From contig NZ_NOXS01000032.1 in NCBI RefSeq assembly GCF_002251735.1, forward strand, positions 310,001 through 374,000: DNA of 64,000 nucleotides, read 5' to 3'. A program made the position numbers and the translations under genes. A model generated the notes under the pieces. It was not told where the DNA came from, searched no databases, and saw only the letters and a program-made list of their open reading frames with translations. This DNA is from Elstera cyanobacteriorum (lineage in GTDB: Bacteria; Pseudomonadota; Alphaproteobacteria; Elsterales; Elsteraceae). Shown here piece after piece: positions 19,420-29,755 of the stretch (position 1 is the first letter of the stretch; each line of letters begins with the position of its first letter).

Positions 19420-22071
19420 CTAGGCCGTCGCCAACGCCCCGACCTTCTCCCGAACCGCTGCGAAGGCGGCATCGATCAAGGCGGCATCCGCCCCGCCCGC
19501 TTGGGCCATATCGGGACGACCGCCGCCGCCCTTACCCCCCAGGGCTTCCGCCCCGACGCGCACGAGATCGACCGCACTCACCCGCTGTGACAGGGCCTCG
19601 GTCACGCCGATGACCAGCGAGACTTTTCCCGCCTCATCCGCCGCCGCAACCACCACGATCCCATCGGTCAGATCTTGCTTCAACTGGTCGACCATGCCTT
19701 TGAGTTCGCGGGCCGGGACGCCATCAGCCCGGCGGGCAATAAAGCTCACCCCGGCCAGGGTTTCGACAGCGGCCGCGCCCTGGCTGCCACCCGTCGCCAA
19801 AGCCTTGCGGGCATCGAGCAACTCCCGCTCCAACCGGCGACGCTCCTCGACCAGCGCCGCAACGCGCGCCGGAACCTCGGCCACGGTGGTCTTTAACGTG
19901 CCCGCCGCCGCCGATAGGGTCGCTTCCTGCTGCGCGAGATAGTCGAGCACGGCTTGGCCGGTGATGGCTTCGAGGCGGCGCACCCCTGCCGCAACCGCGC
20001 TTTCGCCAAGGATCTTGAACGCGCCGATATCCCCCGTGCTGCGCACATGCGTGCCGCCGCAGAGTTCGACCGAGAAGCGCGTACTGTCCCCGCCCATCGT
20101 CACCACGCGGACTTCATCGCCATATTTTTCACCAAACAGCGCCATCGCCCCCTCGGCGATAGCATCGTCCGGCGTCATCAGGCGGGTGCCAACGGGGGTA
20201 TTGAGGCGGATGCGGGCGTTCACCTCCCGCTCCACATCCTGCACCTCGTCCGCCGTCAGCGGCTTCGGGTGGCTGATGTCGAAGCGCAAGCGCTCTGCCG
20301 CGACCAGCGACCCCTTCTGCGTCACATGGTCGCCCAGGCGGCGACGCAACGCTTCATGCAGCAAATGGGTGGCCGAGTGATTGGCGCGGATCTGGTTGCG
20401 GCGCGCGGCATCGACCGTCGCCGTCACCCCATCGCCAACCGCAAGGCTACCCGCCGCCACCACGCCGAGATGGACCCATAGATCACCGACGCGCTTTTGC
20501 GTATCGGTAACGCGGACGAGACCGCCTGCGAGCGTCTGGATCATCCCCTGGTCGCCCTGCTGACCGCCCGATTCGCCATAGAACGGCGTTTGATTGACGA
20601 TCACCGCGACTTGGGTACCCGCCGCCGCCGTTGTCACCGGGGCACCATCGGCGACAATCGCCAGCACCTGGGCCTCGGCACTATCGGTGGCATAGCCGAG
20701 GAAGTCGGTTGCCCCATGCTGATGGCGGAGATCGAACCAGAGCTTATCGGTTGCCGCTTCCCCAGAGCCGGACCAGGCCGCCCGCGCCTTCTCACGCTGG
20801 GCCTGCATCGCTTGTTCGAAACCAAGGGTATCGACCGTCCGTCCCTGACCGCGCAGCACATCCTGCGTCAGGTCGAGCGGGAAGCCATAGGTATCATAGA
20901 GGGTAAAGGCGACATCGCCCGCCAGGGCCTGACCATCGCCGAGCTTGCTGGTTTCATCTTCCAGCAGCTTCAGCCCCCGATCCAGCATTGCCTTGAAGCG
21001 GGTTTCTTCCAGCTTCAAGGTTTCGGTCATCAGCGCCCCGGCACGGTTCAGCTCGGGGTAATGATCGCCCATTTGCTTTTGCAGGGCCGGAACCAACCGC
21101 CACAGGTGCGGATCGCGGCACCCGATCAGATGCGCGTGGCGCATGGCGCGGCGCATGATGCGCCGCAGCACATACCCCCGACCCTCGTTCGACGGCAGCA
21201 CGCCATCGGCCATCAGGAAGCAGGAGGCGCGCAGATGATCGGCGATCACGCGGTGCGACACTTTATGCGGCCCATCGGGGTCGGAACTCGCCGCCTGGGC
21301 CGAGGCTTCGATCAGCGCCCGCATCAGGTCGATATCGTAATTATCGTGCTTGCCTTGCAGCACCGCCGTCACGCGCTCCAGCCCCATGCCGGTATCAATC
21401 GACGGGCGCGGCAACGGCAAACGCGATCCATCCGCCTGCTGCTCGAACTGCATGAACACAAGGTTCCAGATTTCGATGAACCGGTCGCCATCCTGTTCGG
21501 CGCTACCCGGCGGGCCGCCCCACACTTTAGCGCCGTGATCGAAAAAGATTTCCGAGCATGGACCGCAGGGGCCGGTATCGCCCGCCGACCAGAAGTTATC
21601 GCTGGTGGCGATCCGAATGATTTTATCGTCGGTCAGCCCGGCAATCTTCTTCCACAGCCCATGCGCTTCGTCATCGTCATGATAGACGGTGACCAGCAAG
21701 CGCTTCGGATCAAGGCCAAACTCGCGCGTGACCGTCGTCCACGCGAGTTCGATGGCCCGTTCTTTGAAATAATCGCCGAACGAGAAATTACCGAGCATTT
21801 CGAAGAACGTATGATGGCGGGCCGTATAGCCAACGTTCTCGAGATCATTATGCTTACCGCCCGCGCGCAGACATTTCTGCGACGTGGTGGCGCGCACGTA
21901 ATCGCGCTTTTCCGTACCGGTGAACAGATTCTTGAACTGCACCATCCCAGCACTGGTAAAGAGCAGCGTTGGATCGTTCCGGGGCACGAGCGGGCTCGAC
22001 TCCACGACCGCATGGCCCTGGCTGCCGAAATACGAAAGGAATTTAGCGCGAACGTCGTTGGTAGTTTGCAT
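19420..22071 (-). CDS. alaS: Alanyl-tRNA synthetase
   Basis: The 883-residue enzyme has the class II catalytic core (motif 1 around [26 protein letters not shown] near motif 3). The editing domain follows with its zinc-type motif [12 protein letters not shown] and [10 protein letters not shown], and then a C-terminal C-Ala domain rich in Ala and Gly ([16 protein letters not shown]). It charges tRNA-Ala and clears mischarged Ser or Gly. GGAAGG lies just before the ATG at 22071, so the longer reading to 22119 is rejected. It lies 141 bases downstream of recA on the same strand. Confidence 0.96.
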   Translation of the reverse strand: MQTTNDVRAKFLSYFGSQGHAVVESSPLVPRNDPTLLFTSAGMVQFKNLFTGTEKRDYVRATTSQKCLRAGGKHNDLENVGYTARHHTFFEMLGNFSFGDYFKERAIELAWTTVTREFGLDPKRLLVTVYHDDDEAHGLWKKIAGLTDDKIIRIATSDNFWSAGDTGPCGPCSEIFFDHGAKVWGGPPGSAEQDGDRFIEIWNLVFMQFEQQADGSRLPLPRPSIDTGMGLERVTAVLQGKHDNYDIDLMRALIEASAQAASSDPDGPHKVSHRVIADHLRASCFLMADGVLPSNEGRGYVLRRIMRRAMRHAHLIGCRDPHLWRLVPALQKQMGDHYPELNRAGALMTETLKLEETRFKAMLDRGLKLLEDETSKLGDGQALAGDVAFTLYDTYGFPLDLTQDVLRGQGRTVDTLGFEQAMQAQREKARAAWSGSGEAATDKLWFDLRHQHGATDFLGYATDSAEAQVLAIVADGAPVTTAAAGTQVAVIVNQTPFYGESGGQQGDQGMIQTLAGGLVRVTDTQKRVGDLWVHLGVVAAGSLAVGDGVTATVDAARRNQIRANHSATHLLHEALRRRLGDHVTQKGSLVAAERLRFDISHPKPLTADEVQDVEREVNARIRLNTPVGTRLMTPDDAIAEGAMALFGEKYGDEVRVVTMGGDSTRFSVELCGGTHVRSTGDIGAFKILGESAVAAGVRRLEAITGQAVLDYLAQQEATLSAAAGTLKTTVAEVPARVAALVEERRRLERELLDARKALATGGSQGAAAVETLAGVSFIARRADGVPARELKGMVDQLKQDLTDGIVVVAAADEAGKVSLVIGVTEALSQRVSAVDLVRVGAEALGGKGGGGRPDMAQAGGADAALIDAAFAAVREKVGALATA

Positions 22072-22212
22072 GGCCTTCCCGTTGGCGATCCGGCGCGCAC
22101 GCCGCCCGCTCTCACTCACACGCAGGTCTTGCCTTGTAGCGCGGGCAAGGCGGGCTTGTCCATGCCGCTAACGGCGAGAGGCGTTCCAATGCGGAACGCC
22201 CCCGCCCGACGC

Positions 22213-23277
<1,065 letters not shown>

Positions 23278-23397
23278 GATGAATGCCTCCCGGTTATTCC
23301 ACAGCCCTCACGGCGATGCAACGCGGGCCAGGCCAAGGCTTCAACGGCCAGGGGATGCCCAAGACCGGACTATAAAGAGAACAAACGGGAGTTTCAA

Positions 23398-23412
23398 GAA
23401 CGTTCTCAGAAC
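23398..23412 (-). promoter_or_regulatory. Alphaproteobacterial LexA (SOS) box of recA
   Basis: On the minus strand the site reads GTTCTGAGAACGTTC, an exact match to the alphaproteobacterial LexA consensus GTTC-N7-GTTC. It lies about 121 bases before the recA start and ends 6 bases from the cckA stop, in the only gap that can hold the recA promoter. The match is seen directly; function follows from known SOS regulation in this class. Confidence 0.8.
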
Positions 23413-23418
23413 AAACGC

Positions 23419-24978
23419 TTATCCCTGCCCGGGCATCCGTTCTGCTACTTTCGCCGCTAACTGCTTGAGGCTGAAAGGTTTTTGCAAGAAAGCGATATCC
23501 CCGAGCGCCGTTAATTGTTCACGCAGGTCGCCATCGGCGTGGCCGGAAACGCAAATCACCGGCAACCCTGGAAAACTGTGCCAAATTTCGCGCACCATAC
23601 TCGGGCCATCCATCCCCGGCATCACCACATCGGTAATCAGGAGGTCGGGCCGCGTCAGCCCGCCCCGCACAAGATCTAGCGCGGCTTCCGCCGATTGCGC
23701 TTCGGTGACGTGATACCCTTTGCTGCGCAGCGTGCGGGCGGCAAAGGCGCGCACCGGGTCTTCATCCTCCACCAACAGGATCGCCCCGCGTCCACCGCCC
23801 GCCGCGTCGGGGGCGGCCATCTCGGTCGGCGCCTTCTCCCGGCTGACCGGAACGGCCTGCGGTTCCTCGAGCGGGGCGACGCGCGGCAGATAAATCGTAA
23901 AGGTCGTGCCCACGCCAATCGTGCTATCGACCTTAATGAACCCACCCGTCTGCCGAACGATGCCATAGACCGTCGAGAGGCCTAAGCCGGTACCGGAGCC
24001 GACCGGCTTTGTCGTGAAGAAGGGTTCGAAAATCCGCGCCTGCACATCCGGCGGCATGCCGGAACCGGTATCGGTCACCGAGATCACCACGTAATCGCCG
24101 GGGGCCATCGTTTCATGCCCCATCCGGCGGGCGAATTTTACCGTTTCGATCATAGTGGCAATCGTCAACCGCCCACCATTGGGCATCGCGTCGCGCGCGT
24201 TGACGGCCAAATTGATGATCACCTGCTCCAACTGCCCGGCATCGACGCGGACCAACCCGAGGTCACGGCCATGATGCAGTTCCAACTCGATGCCCTGGCC
24301 GATCAAACGCCGCAACAGGTGCGAGAGTTCGGCCAGCACGTCGGAAATATCGACCTGCGAAACCTCCAGTTTCTGCTGACGGGAAAACGCCAGCAGTTGC
24401 CGTACCAGCGCCGCCGCCCGATTGCCGTTCTGCTTGATCTGCATGATATCGGCAAAGGAGGCATCGCCAGCCCGATGCCGTTGCAGTAAGAGGTCGCAAT
24501 AACCGATCATCGCAGTCAGCAGATTATTGAAATCATGGGCGATCCCGCCCGCAAGTTGCCCGACGGCCTGCATTTTTTGCGACTGAACGATACGGTTTTC
24601 CAACTCCTTCTGGTCGGAAATATCAACCGCCTGGATCAACCAGCCCGATGGCCCGGCATCCGCCGCCCAGCGTTCGAAGTAAAGCCGCGCGGCGCAGCGC
24701 GTTTCCCGCCCGGGTTCGGCGATCAGATCGACTTCGACCGGCGCCGGAACCGTCTGCGCCCCGGCCAAAGCCTGCGCGACGGCTTCCTGCCCATCGGCAA
24801 TGAAAGAAAATAGCGGTCGATCAATCGGGTCATTCACACCAAGCAACCGACGAAAGGCCGGGTTGGCGCTGCGAATGACCCCATCGACCGCGAAAACCGT
24901 TGGCAATGGCAGTGGCGGCAGAGCGATTGCGTGCGGTTGAACAACGGTCGGACGGGGTTTCCACCAAGATCGGATCAT
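23419..24978 (-). CDS. cckA: Cell-cycle hybrid histidine kinase CckA (short, no membrane segments)
   Basis: The 519-residue protein has one PAS-like domain (about 25-120), a HisKA domain with the CckA-typical AVGQLAGGIAHDFNNLLTAM (phospho-acceptor His148), a HATPase_c domain (NLAVNARDAMPNGG, GTGLGLSTVYGIV), and a receiver domain with phospho-acceptor near Asp450 in TDVVMPGMDG. The ending FLQKPFSLKQLAAKV is also CckA-like. CckA drives the ChpT-CtrA phosphorelay that controls division and motility. Caulobacter CckA has two N-terminal membrane helices; here none is present, and the start lies only 16 bases after the flhB stop, leaving no room for them. It follows the flagellar genes and precedes recA. 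Confidence 0.85.
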   Translation of the reverse strand: MIRSWWKPRPTVVQPHAIALPPLPLPTVFAVDGVIRSANPAFRRLLGVNDPIDRPLFSFIADGQEAVAQALAGAQTVPAPVEVDLIAEPGRETRCAARLYFERWAADAGPSGWLIQAVDISDQKELENRIVQSQKMQAVGQLAGGIAHDFNNLLTAMIGYCDLLLQRHRAGDASFADIMQIKQNGNRAAALVRQLLAFSRQQKLEVSQVDISDVLAELSHLLRRLIGQGIELELHHGRDLGLVRVDAGQLEQVIINLAVNARDAMPNGGRLTIATMIETVKFARRMGHETMAPGDYVVISVTDTGSGMPPDVQARIFEPFFTTKPVGSGTGLGLSTVYGIVRQTGGFIKVDSTIGVGTTFTIYLPRVAPLEEPQAVPVSREKAPTEMAAPDAAGGGRGAILLVEDEDPVRAFAARTLRSKGYHVTEAQSAEAALDLVRGGLTRPDLLITDVVMPGMDGPSMVREIWHSFPGLPVICVSGHADGDLREQLTALGDIAFLQKPFSLKQLAAKVAERMPGQG

Positions 24979-24994
24979 CGCCGCCCTGCCCTAA

Positions 24995-26155
24995 CTACTG
25001 GCCAAACGCGGGCGGGGTGGCATCATCCGCCGGCACTGTGCTGCCGACCGAGGTTGCCGCCATAATCCCGGCAGCAAGCGGCTTCGACGGGCCGCCACTG
25101 CGTTGGTTGCGCCGCATCACGAAGGAGATAACCTCGGCAACCGCCTTATAGGTATCGGGCGGAATTTCCTTATCAAGCTCGACCAAGGCATAGAGCGTCC
25201 GCGCCAGCGGCGGATTTTCGACGACCGGCACATTGCTCTCTTTCGCCAACTCGCGAATGCGCAGCGCCACGGCATCAACCCCCTTCGCCACGACCTTCGG
25301 GGCGGGCATCATATCTTCATACTTCAAGGCTACGGCATAATGGGTGGGGTTCGTCACAACCACCGTTGCCTGAGGGACGGCCGCCATCATGCGCTGTTTC
25401 GCCTTCTCCATCCGAATCTGGCGCAGTTTGGCTTTAACGTGGGGATCCCCTTCCTGGTTTTTAAACTCTTCCTTCAGGTCATGCTTCGACATGCGCATCT
25501 GCTTCATGAAGGCAAAGCGCTGATAGAGATAATCCGCCCCGGCGACCACGGCGACAATGGCAACGACCAGAAACACGACACTCAGGGCTAAGCGGTTGAT
25601 TTCACCAAGCGTATCGGCAACATCGGTGAAGACGAACCGGTCGATGCTGCTCATTTCCGGCCAAAGCAGAAAGATCGCGGCGGCCCCAACAACGATGATC
25701 TTGGCGACCCCTTTTAGGAATTCGACTATATTGCGCATCGAGAAAAGTCGCCCGAAACCCTTAATCGGATCGATTTTATCGAGTTTGGGTTCAATCGACT
25801 TTGGCGCAAAGAGCAGGCCGAACTGTAGGTAGAAGGCCGCAAAAGCGGCAATTGCCAAAATCCCCATCGGCACAAGCAGGCTAACGGCAATTCCCAGCAG
25901 GAGTTCGCCAATAATGACGGTAAAATTCGTATCATCGACGCGAATATCCCAGGCACGCTCGATAAATGCCCGGGCGATGAGGGTGATCTTATGGCTCATC
26001 ATTGCGCCGAAGGCCGTTAGAACCAGCGCCGAAGCCCCCAGCATGGCAAAATTAACGACGTCGCGAGACTGGATGACATTCCCTTGGTCGCGCGCTTCTT
26101 GCAGTTTTTTCGGTGTCGGTTCTTCTGTTTTAGAGGACTCGTCTTCTTCGCTCAT
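24995..26155 (-). CDS. flhB: Flagellar export switch protein FlhB
   Basis: The 386-residue protein opens with the basic, charged FlhB N-terminus (EEPTPKKLQEARDQGN), then has four membrane helices. The cytoplasmic domain contains the autocleavage motif NPTH at about residues 269-272. It sits in the flagellar type III export gate and switches substrate class from rod/hook to filament. Its ATG overlaps the fliR stop by 4 bases, and cckA follows 16 bases after its stop. Confidence 0.95.
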   Translation of the reverse strand: MSEEDESSKTEEPTPKKLQEARDQGNVIQSRDVVNFAMLGASALVLTAFGAMMSHKITLIARAFIERAWDIRVDDTNFTVIIGELLLGIAVSLLVPMGILAIAAFAAFYLQFGLLFAPKSIEPKLDKIDPIKGFGRLFSMRNIVEFLKGVAKIIVVGAAAIFLLWPEMSSIDRFVFTDVADTLGEINRLALSVVFLVVAIVAVVAGADYLYQRFAFMKQMRMSKHDLKEEFKNQEGDPHVKAKLRQIRMEKAKQRMMAAVPQATVVVTNPTHYAVALKYEDMMPAPKVVAKGVDAVALRIRELAKESNVPVVENPPLARTLYALVELDKEIPPDTYKAVAEVISFVMRRNQRSGGPSKPLAAGIMAATSVGSTVPADDATPPAFGQ

Positions 26156-26931
26156 GGTCCTCCCCCCGGCGCAAGCATGCCCTGGATTGCAACACCAATC
26201 GTCTCAACGAAAACATACATCATCGCCGTTAGGGTGACGATCAGCAGAATGAAGCCGAGGATAATCTGAACCGGCTGCGCTAAGAAAAACACCTGTAACT
26301 GCGGCATCAAACGAGACAAGAGCCCAAGCGCCACGTTGATCATCATCATGGCGATAAAAAACGGCCCGGTCATCTGAATACCAACCCGGAAAGCCTGACT
26401 GACGACCCGCGTGATCGACTCGGACGCATCGCCCATAATTAGCCCCTGCCCCGGCGCAAACAGGCCATAGCTGTCCAGAATACCGCGCAAGAGCATATGA
26501 TGCATATCGGTCTGCATCATGATCACCAGAGCAATCAGACCAAAGAAGGTGGCCACTGCCGAGGTTTGTTCGGAAATCATTGGGTTAAAAATCGTCGCGC
26601 TCGATAAACCAATTTGCGTGACGATGGAAGTTCCGGCGACCTCAAGCGATATGAAGAGAATTCGGACCAAGAGGGCCAAAAATATGCCGATCATAATCTC
26701 CCCGACCAACAGTATGGTCAGGGCAATGGCCGACTGAGGCATGCTGGGTAAGGAGGGAATTAAGAAGGGGGTGACGGTGATGGTCACAGCCAAGGCGAAC
26801 ATCAAACGCGCCCGCGCCGGGATGCTTTGCTCGCCGAACAGCGGCAGAACCATCAAGGCTGCCCCGATCCGCGCAAAGACCAGAACGAGCGCAAACAGCT
26901 CGCTCAGCAGCATATTTTCGAAAAGCCGCAT
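26152..26931 (-). CDS. fliR: Flagellar export gate protein FliR
   Basis: The 259-residue protein is almost wholly hydrophobic with about six to eight membrane segments and the FliR-typical RIGAALMVLPLFGEQSIPAR near the start. It is part of the FliPQR core of the flagellar export gate. It lies 8 bases after fliQ and overlaps flhB by 4 bases, so fliQ-fliR-flhB are one transcription unit. Confidence 0.95.
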   Translation of the reverse strand: MRLFENMLLSELFALVLVFARIGAALMVLPLFGEQSIPARARLMFALAVTITVTPFLIPSLPSMPQSAIALTILLVGEIMIGIFLALLVRILFISLEVAGTSIVTQIGLSSATIFNPMISEQTSAVATFFGLIALVIMMQTDMHHMLLRGILDSYGLFAPGQGLIMGDASESITRVVSQAFRVGIQMTGPFFIAMMMINVALGLLSRLMPQLQVFFLAQPVQIILGFILLIVTLTAMMYVFVETIGVAIQGMLAPGGGP

Positions 26932-26939
26932 CCCCGCGC

Positions 26940-27206
26940 TCAGCCGAGCGAGATAATGCGGTCAACCAGCCGTTCCATAAACCCCTTCATCGTTGCCAAC
27001 ATGAAGGGGAACAGCAGCAGCAACGAAATGAAAACGACGATGATCTTCGGCACGAAGGTCAGCGTCATTTCCTGAATCTGGGTGAGTGCCTGGAACAGCG
27101 AGATAATGAGACCAACCAACAGTGAAATCACCATGATCGGTCCCGATACTTGCAGCAGCACGAGCACGGCTTCGCGCGCGACTTCGAGCGTAGTGGCCTC
27201 ATTCAT
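26940..27206 (-). CDS. fliQ: Flagellar export gate protein FliQ
   Basis: The 88-residue protein has the two-helix layout of FliQ with GLIISLFQALTQIQEMTL between the helices, which is highly typical. Four copies assemble around FliP and FliR in the export gate. It lies 45 bases downstream of fliE. Confidence 0.95.
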   Translation of the reverse strand: MNEATTLEVAREAVLVLLQVSGPIMVISLLVGLIISLFQALTQIQEMTLTFVPKIIVVFISLLLLFPFMLATMKGFMERLVDRIISLG

Positions 27207-27251
27207 CGTGCTGCGACCTTAAAGCAAAACCAAACGGGAGAAAACACCCCG

Positions 27252-27560
27252 TTAGATGGGCATACGCATGATTTCGTTATAGGCCTGCACCACGCGGTCA
27301 CGGATCGCGACGACGGTCTGCAAGGTCACTTCGGCATTCGCAACGGCCGTCACCACTTCGGTAATGTCCGGCGCCTGACCGGCTGCCGCCTTGGCGGTCT
27401 GGCCTTCGGCCTTATACATGGTATCGAGTGCCGAGCGCCCCGCCTTCTCGACCAGTTCCGAGAAGTTCGGCCCCATCGGACGGGCGGCGCTTTCGAGGCT
27501 GGGCAGCGCACGAACCGTAGTGCCGTAGGCGGCGGCGGCGGAGGCGGGATTGGTGCTCAT
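27252..27560 (-). CDS. fliE: Flagellar hook-basal body complex protein FliE
   Basis: The 102-residue protein ends in the conserved FliE helix with VTAVANAEVTLQTVVAIRDR and AYNEIMRMPI. FliE joins the MS ring or export gate to the proximal rod. It follows flgC by 26 bases in a flgB-flgC-fliE block, the usual order. Confidence 0.94.
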   Translation of the reverse strand: MSTNPASAAAAYGTTVRALPSLESAARPMGPNFSELVEKAGRSALDTMYKAEGQTAKAAAGQAPDITEVVTAVANAEVTLQTVVAIRDRVVQAYNEIMRMPI

Positions 27561-27586
27561 AATAAGCCCTCTTCAAAAAAGCGAGA

Positions 27587-28000
27587 TTAAGCGCTGCGCA
27601 GCAGACCAATGGTCCGCGAGAGCATGGCTTTAGAGGTTTCGATGACCGACAGATTGGCTTCGTAGGACCGCTGGGCCTGGCGCATATCCGATAGTTCGAG
27701 CAGCGAATTTACGTTCGGCCGCAGCACATAGCCCTCGGCGTTCGCCGCCGGATGGCTGGGATCATACTTCAGCTCAAAATCCTTGCTGTCCGGCATGATC
27801 TTATTGACTTGCACCATATCGGCACCGATCGACCGGTTCAGGACGTTCTTGAACGTTAGAATCTTACGGCGGTACGGCTCCCCCCCGGGGGTCTGCGCCG
27901 TCGAATCGGCGTTCGCAAGGTTTTCCGAAATCACCCGGAGACGCTGGCCCTGAGCCTTCATCCCGGCGGCGGAAATCTGCATTGCGTCTTTCAGATTCAT
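27587..28000 (-). CDS. flgC: Flagellar basal-body rod protein FlgC
   Basis: The 137-residue rod protein starts with the flagellar rod signature (ISAAGMKAQGQRLRVISENL, then ANADST). It ends in the helical LSVIETSKAMLSRTIGLL stretch common to axial proteins. AGGGGTAAGG lies before the ATG. It builds the proximal rod with FlgB. Confidence 0.95.
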   Translation of the reverse strand: MNLKDAMQISAAGMKAQGQRLRVISENLANADSTAQTPGGEPYRRKILTFKNVLNRSIGADMVQVNKIMPDSKDFELKYDPSHPAANAEGYVLRPNVNSLLELSDMRQAQRSYEANLSVIETSKAMLSRTIGLLRSA

Positions 28001-28046
28001 TGCCTTACCCCTTTATCCTCATCCAGATCGAAAGCCCGTGGGGCGG

Positions 28047-28454
28047 TTATTGCCCGCCGCGCGACAGGGCCATTTTGGCCATCGAGGTGTAGCGGTTATA
28101 CAGTTCGGCGTTCAGCGTATAGTCGCTTTGATTCTGCGACATTTTCATCATCTGCTCTTCCAGCACCACGCTGTTTTTATCCAACGAGGTTTCGTAAGGC
28201 TTCTTGTCCTTATCCACCGCAAACTTGGTTTGCGGGCTGACCGGCGCCAGATGGTTAGGCTGGGTCATCGCAAGCGGCTGCCGATTGTTCGCATCCTTCA
28301 GCGCCTGCGTAAAATTCTGCTGGCGCAGATCGCGCGCCCGATAGTTCGGCGTATCGGCATTGGCGACATTCTGCGAAATCACCTTATGCCGTTCGGCCAG
28401 ATAGTCCATGCGCTTGGACATCAGCTGCATCAGGTTGATTTTATCGTCACTCAT
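28047..28454 (-). CDS. flgB: Flagellar basal-body rod protein FlgB
   Basis: The 135-residue protein carries the rod signature LAERHKVISQNVANADTPNY and the C-terminal helix seen in FlgB. It is the first gene of the minus-strand flagellar run flgB-flgC-fliE-fliQ-fliR-flhB. The 165-base gap to the divergent fhlB-like gene must hold promoters for both directions. Confidence 0.95.
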   Translation of the reverse strand: MSDDKINLMQLMSKRMDYLAERHKVISQNVANADTPNYRARDLRQQNFTQALKDANNRQPLAMTQPNHLAPVSPQTKFAVDKDKKPYETSLDKNSVVLEEQMMKMSQNQSDYTLNAELYNRYTSMAKMALSRGGQ

Positions 28455-28513
28455 CGGCCACCATCCCTATCGAAGCCTAAGCGGACTCTGCCCCAGGCAC
28501 CGGCCCGAAGCAA

Positions 28514-28528
28514 GCAAAGCCCACGCCA
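28514..28528 (-). promoter_or_regulatory. Possible sigma-54-type promoter of flgB
   Basis: The minus strand reads TGGCGT-GGGCT-TTGC, which keeps the essential GG and GC with correct spacing but differs from TGGCAC-N5-TTGC at two positions. It lies about 60 bases before the flgB ATG. Sigma-54 control of such flagellar operons is known in some alphaproteobacteria, but here the call is weak. Confidence 0.3.
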
Positions 28529-28619
28529 GCTTTCGAGATTAGCTTTATGCTTGGTCAAAGCGTTTGTCTACAGTATTTTAGAGTCGAAAGCTGACTCAAC
28601 GTGTGAAGGATAGGCAGCC

Positions 28620-28961
28620 ATGAGCGGACAGGATAAGGCCGGGCAGGAAGTTTCTGCCGAGGGCAAAAAGCGCCCGGTCGCCGTTGCGCTCAACTATCAG
28701 CGCGGCGATCTGCCGAAGGTGGTTGCCGCAGGGCGCGGCGCGATTGCAGAAAAAATTCTGGAAATCGCCTTCGCCAACGGCGTGAAAGTGCGTGAAGACC
28801 GCGACCTTGCGGAGTTGCTGTCCGCCGTCGAGCTAAATTGTCCAATCCCCGTCAATTGTTTCGAGGCAGTTGCGGAGATTCTAAGATATCTTTATCAAGC
28901 CAATGCGCGGTTGGGTGGCGCGCCCGTTGCCGAAACCGGGGTTTCCCCGGATCAACGGTAA
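28620..28961 (+). CDS. Free-standing FlhB C-terminal-domain homologue (FhlB-like)
   Basis: The 113-residue protein has no membrane helix and aligns by eye with the cytoplasmic C-terminal domain of FlhB: VAVALNYQRGDLPKVVAAGRG matches the region after NPTH in FlhB, and PIPVNCFEAVAEILRYLY matches its last helix. The NPTH cleavage motif itself is missing. Similar small proteins are known in flagellated bacteria and can stand in for the FlhB C-terminal fragment. It is the first gene of the plus-strand flagellar run and is divergent from flgB. Confidence 0.8.
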   Translation: MSGQDKAGQEVSAEGKKRPVAVALNYQRGDLPKVVAAGRGAIAEKILEIAFANGVKVREDRDLAELLSAVELNCPIPVNCFEAVAEILRYLYQANARLGGAPVAETGVSPDQR

Positions 28962-28997
28962 GCCGCCAGTGCCGGGTAACTGGATTAGAGAAGCAAA

Positions 28998-29387
28998 GTG
29001 ACCAATCCCCCGCCCCGTCCCCCCGCCCCGAAGCCCACAAAACCCCGCAACGCGGCCCCCGATCCGAAAGCGTTGATCGAGGGGTTTAACCGCGTGATCT
29101 TGGCGCTCGAAGCCTCGCTGGCCACCTTGCATTCTGAGGGAGCGGTCGATCTTGCCGGGCTTGACGATGAAATCGAACGCCTGTGCCGCGCGACGATGAA
29201 ACTAACCGGCCCCAGCGCCGAACCGGTCTTGGCCCGCATGGGGGCCATGACCGATATTCTCGAAAAACTAAGCCTGGAATTGCGCGACCGCATGGCGGAG
29301 ACCAGCGCGCAAGATCAGGTTGAGGCGAAAGCCAAGCATCGGGCGGCCTCCTCCGCCTATCGTAAACCCGAACAGGGCGAGGGCTGA
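28998..29387 (+). CDS. Hypothetical protein in the flagellar cluster
   Basis: The 129-residue protein was not recognised. It starts with a Pro- and Lys-rich tail and then has three or so amphipathic helices (about residues 25-105), including LIEGFNRVILALEASLATLH and MGAMTDILEKLSLELRDRM. It has no signal peptide or membrane helix. Its place between the FhlB-like gene and fliO, with fliO starting 2 bases after its stop, suggests a cytosolic helper of flagellar export. A chaperone-like role is possible but unproved. Confidence 0.6.
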   Translation: MTNPPPRPPAPKPTKPRNAAPDPKALIEGFNRVILALEASLATLHSEGAVDLAGLDDEIERLCRATMKLTGPSAEPVLARMGAMTDILEKLSLELRDRMAETSAQDQVEAKAKHRAASSAYRKPEQGEG

Positions 29388-29389
29388 GT

Positions 29390-29752
29390 ATGGGGGCCGA
29401 TGTTTTGAACGAAGGCTATTTGCGGTTCATCTTCGGGCTGGTTGCGGTGATTGCGATGATTATCGTCGCGGTCTGGGGGGCCAAGCGGCTCGGCCTTGGC
29501 ACCGCCACCGGCTTCCGCGCCAAGGGCCGTCGCCTGTCGCTGCTGGAAGTGATGCCACTCGACCAGAAGCGTAAGCTGGTGCTGATCCGCCACGACGAGA
29601 CCGATCATTTGCTGCTGCTGGGGGCCACGCATGAAATGCTGCTCGCTTCCACCGCCGCCCCGGCCACGCCCGCAACGGCCACGCCCTCCGCGCCGCCGCC
29701 CAGCGAGCCTGCGCGCAAGGCCCCGTTCTTATCTGCCGACCGGGAGGCCTGA
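29390..29752 (+). CDS. fliO: Flagellar biosynthesis protein FliO
   Basis: The 120-residue protein has one N-terminal membrane helix (FIFGLVAVIAMIIVAVWGAK). The conserved cytoplasmic part follows with LSLLEVMPLDQKRKLVLIRH and HLLLLGATHEMLL, and then an Ala/Pro-rich tail. FliO helps assemble the FliP ring. It lies 2 bases after the upstream gene and 3 bases before fliP, so the three are one operon. Confidence 0.9.
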   Translation: MGADVLNEGYLRFIFGLVAVIAMIIVAVWGAKRLGLGTATGFRAKGRRLSLLEVMPLDQKRKLVLIRHDETDHLLLLGATHEMLLASTAAPATPATATPSAPPPSEPARKAPFLSADREA

Positions 29753-29755
29753 GCC

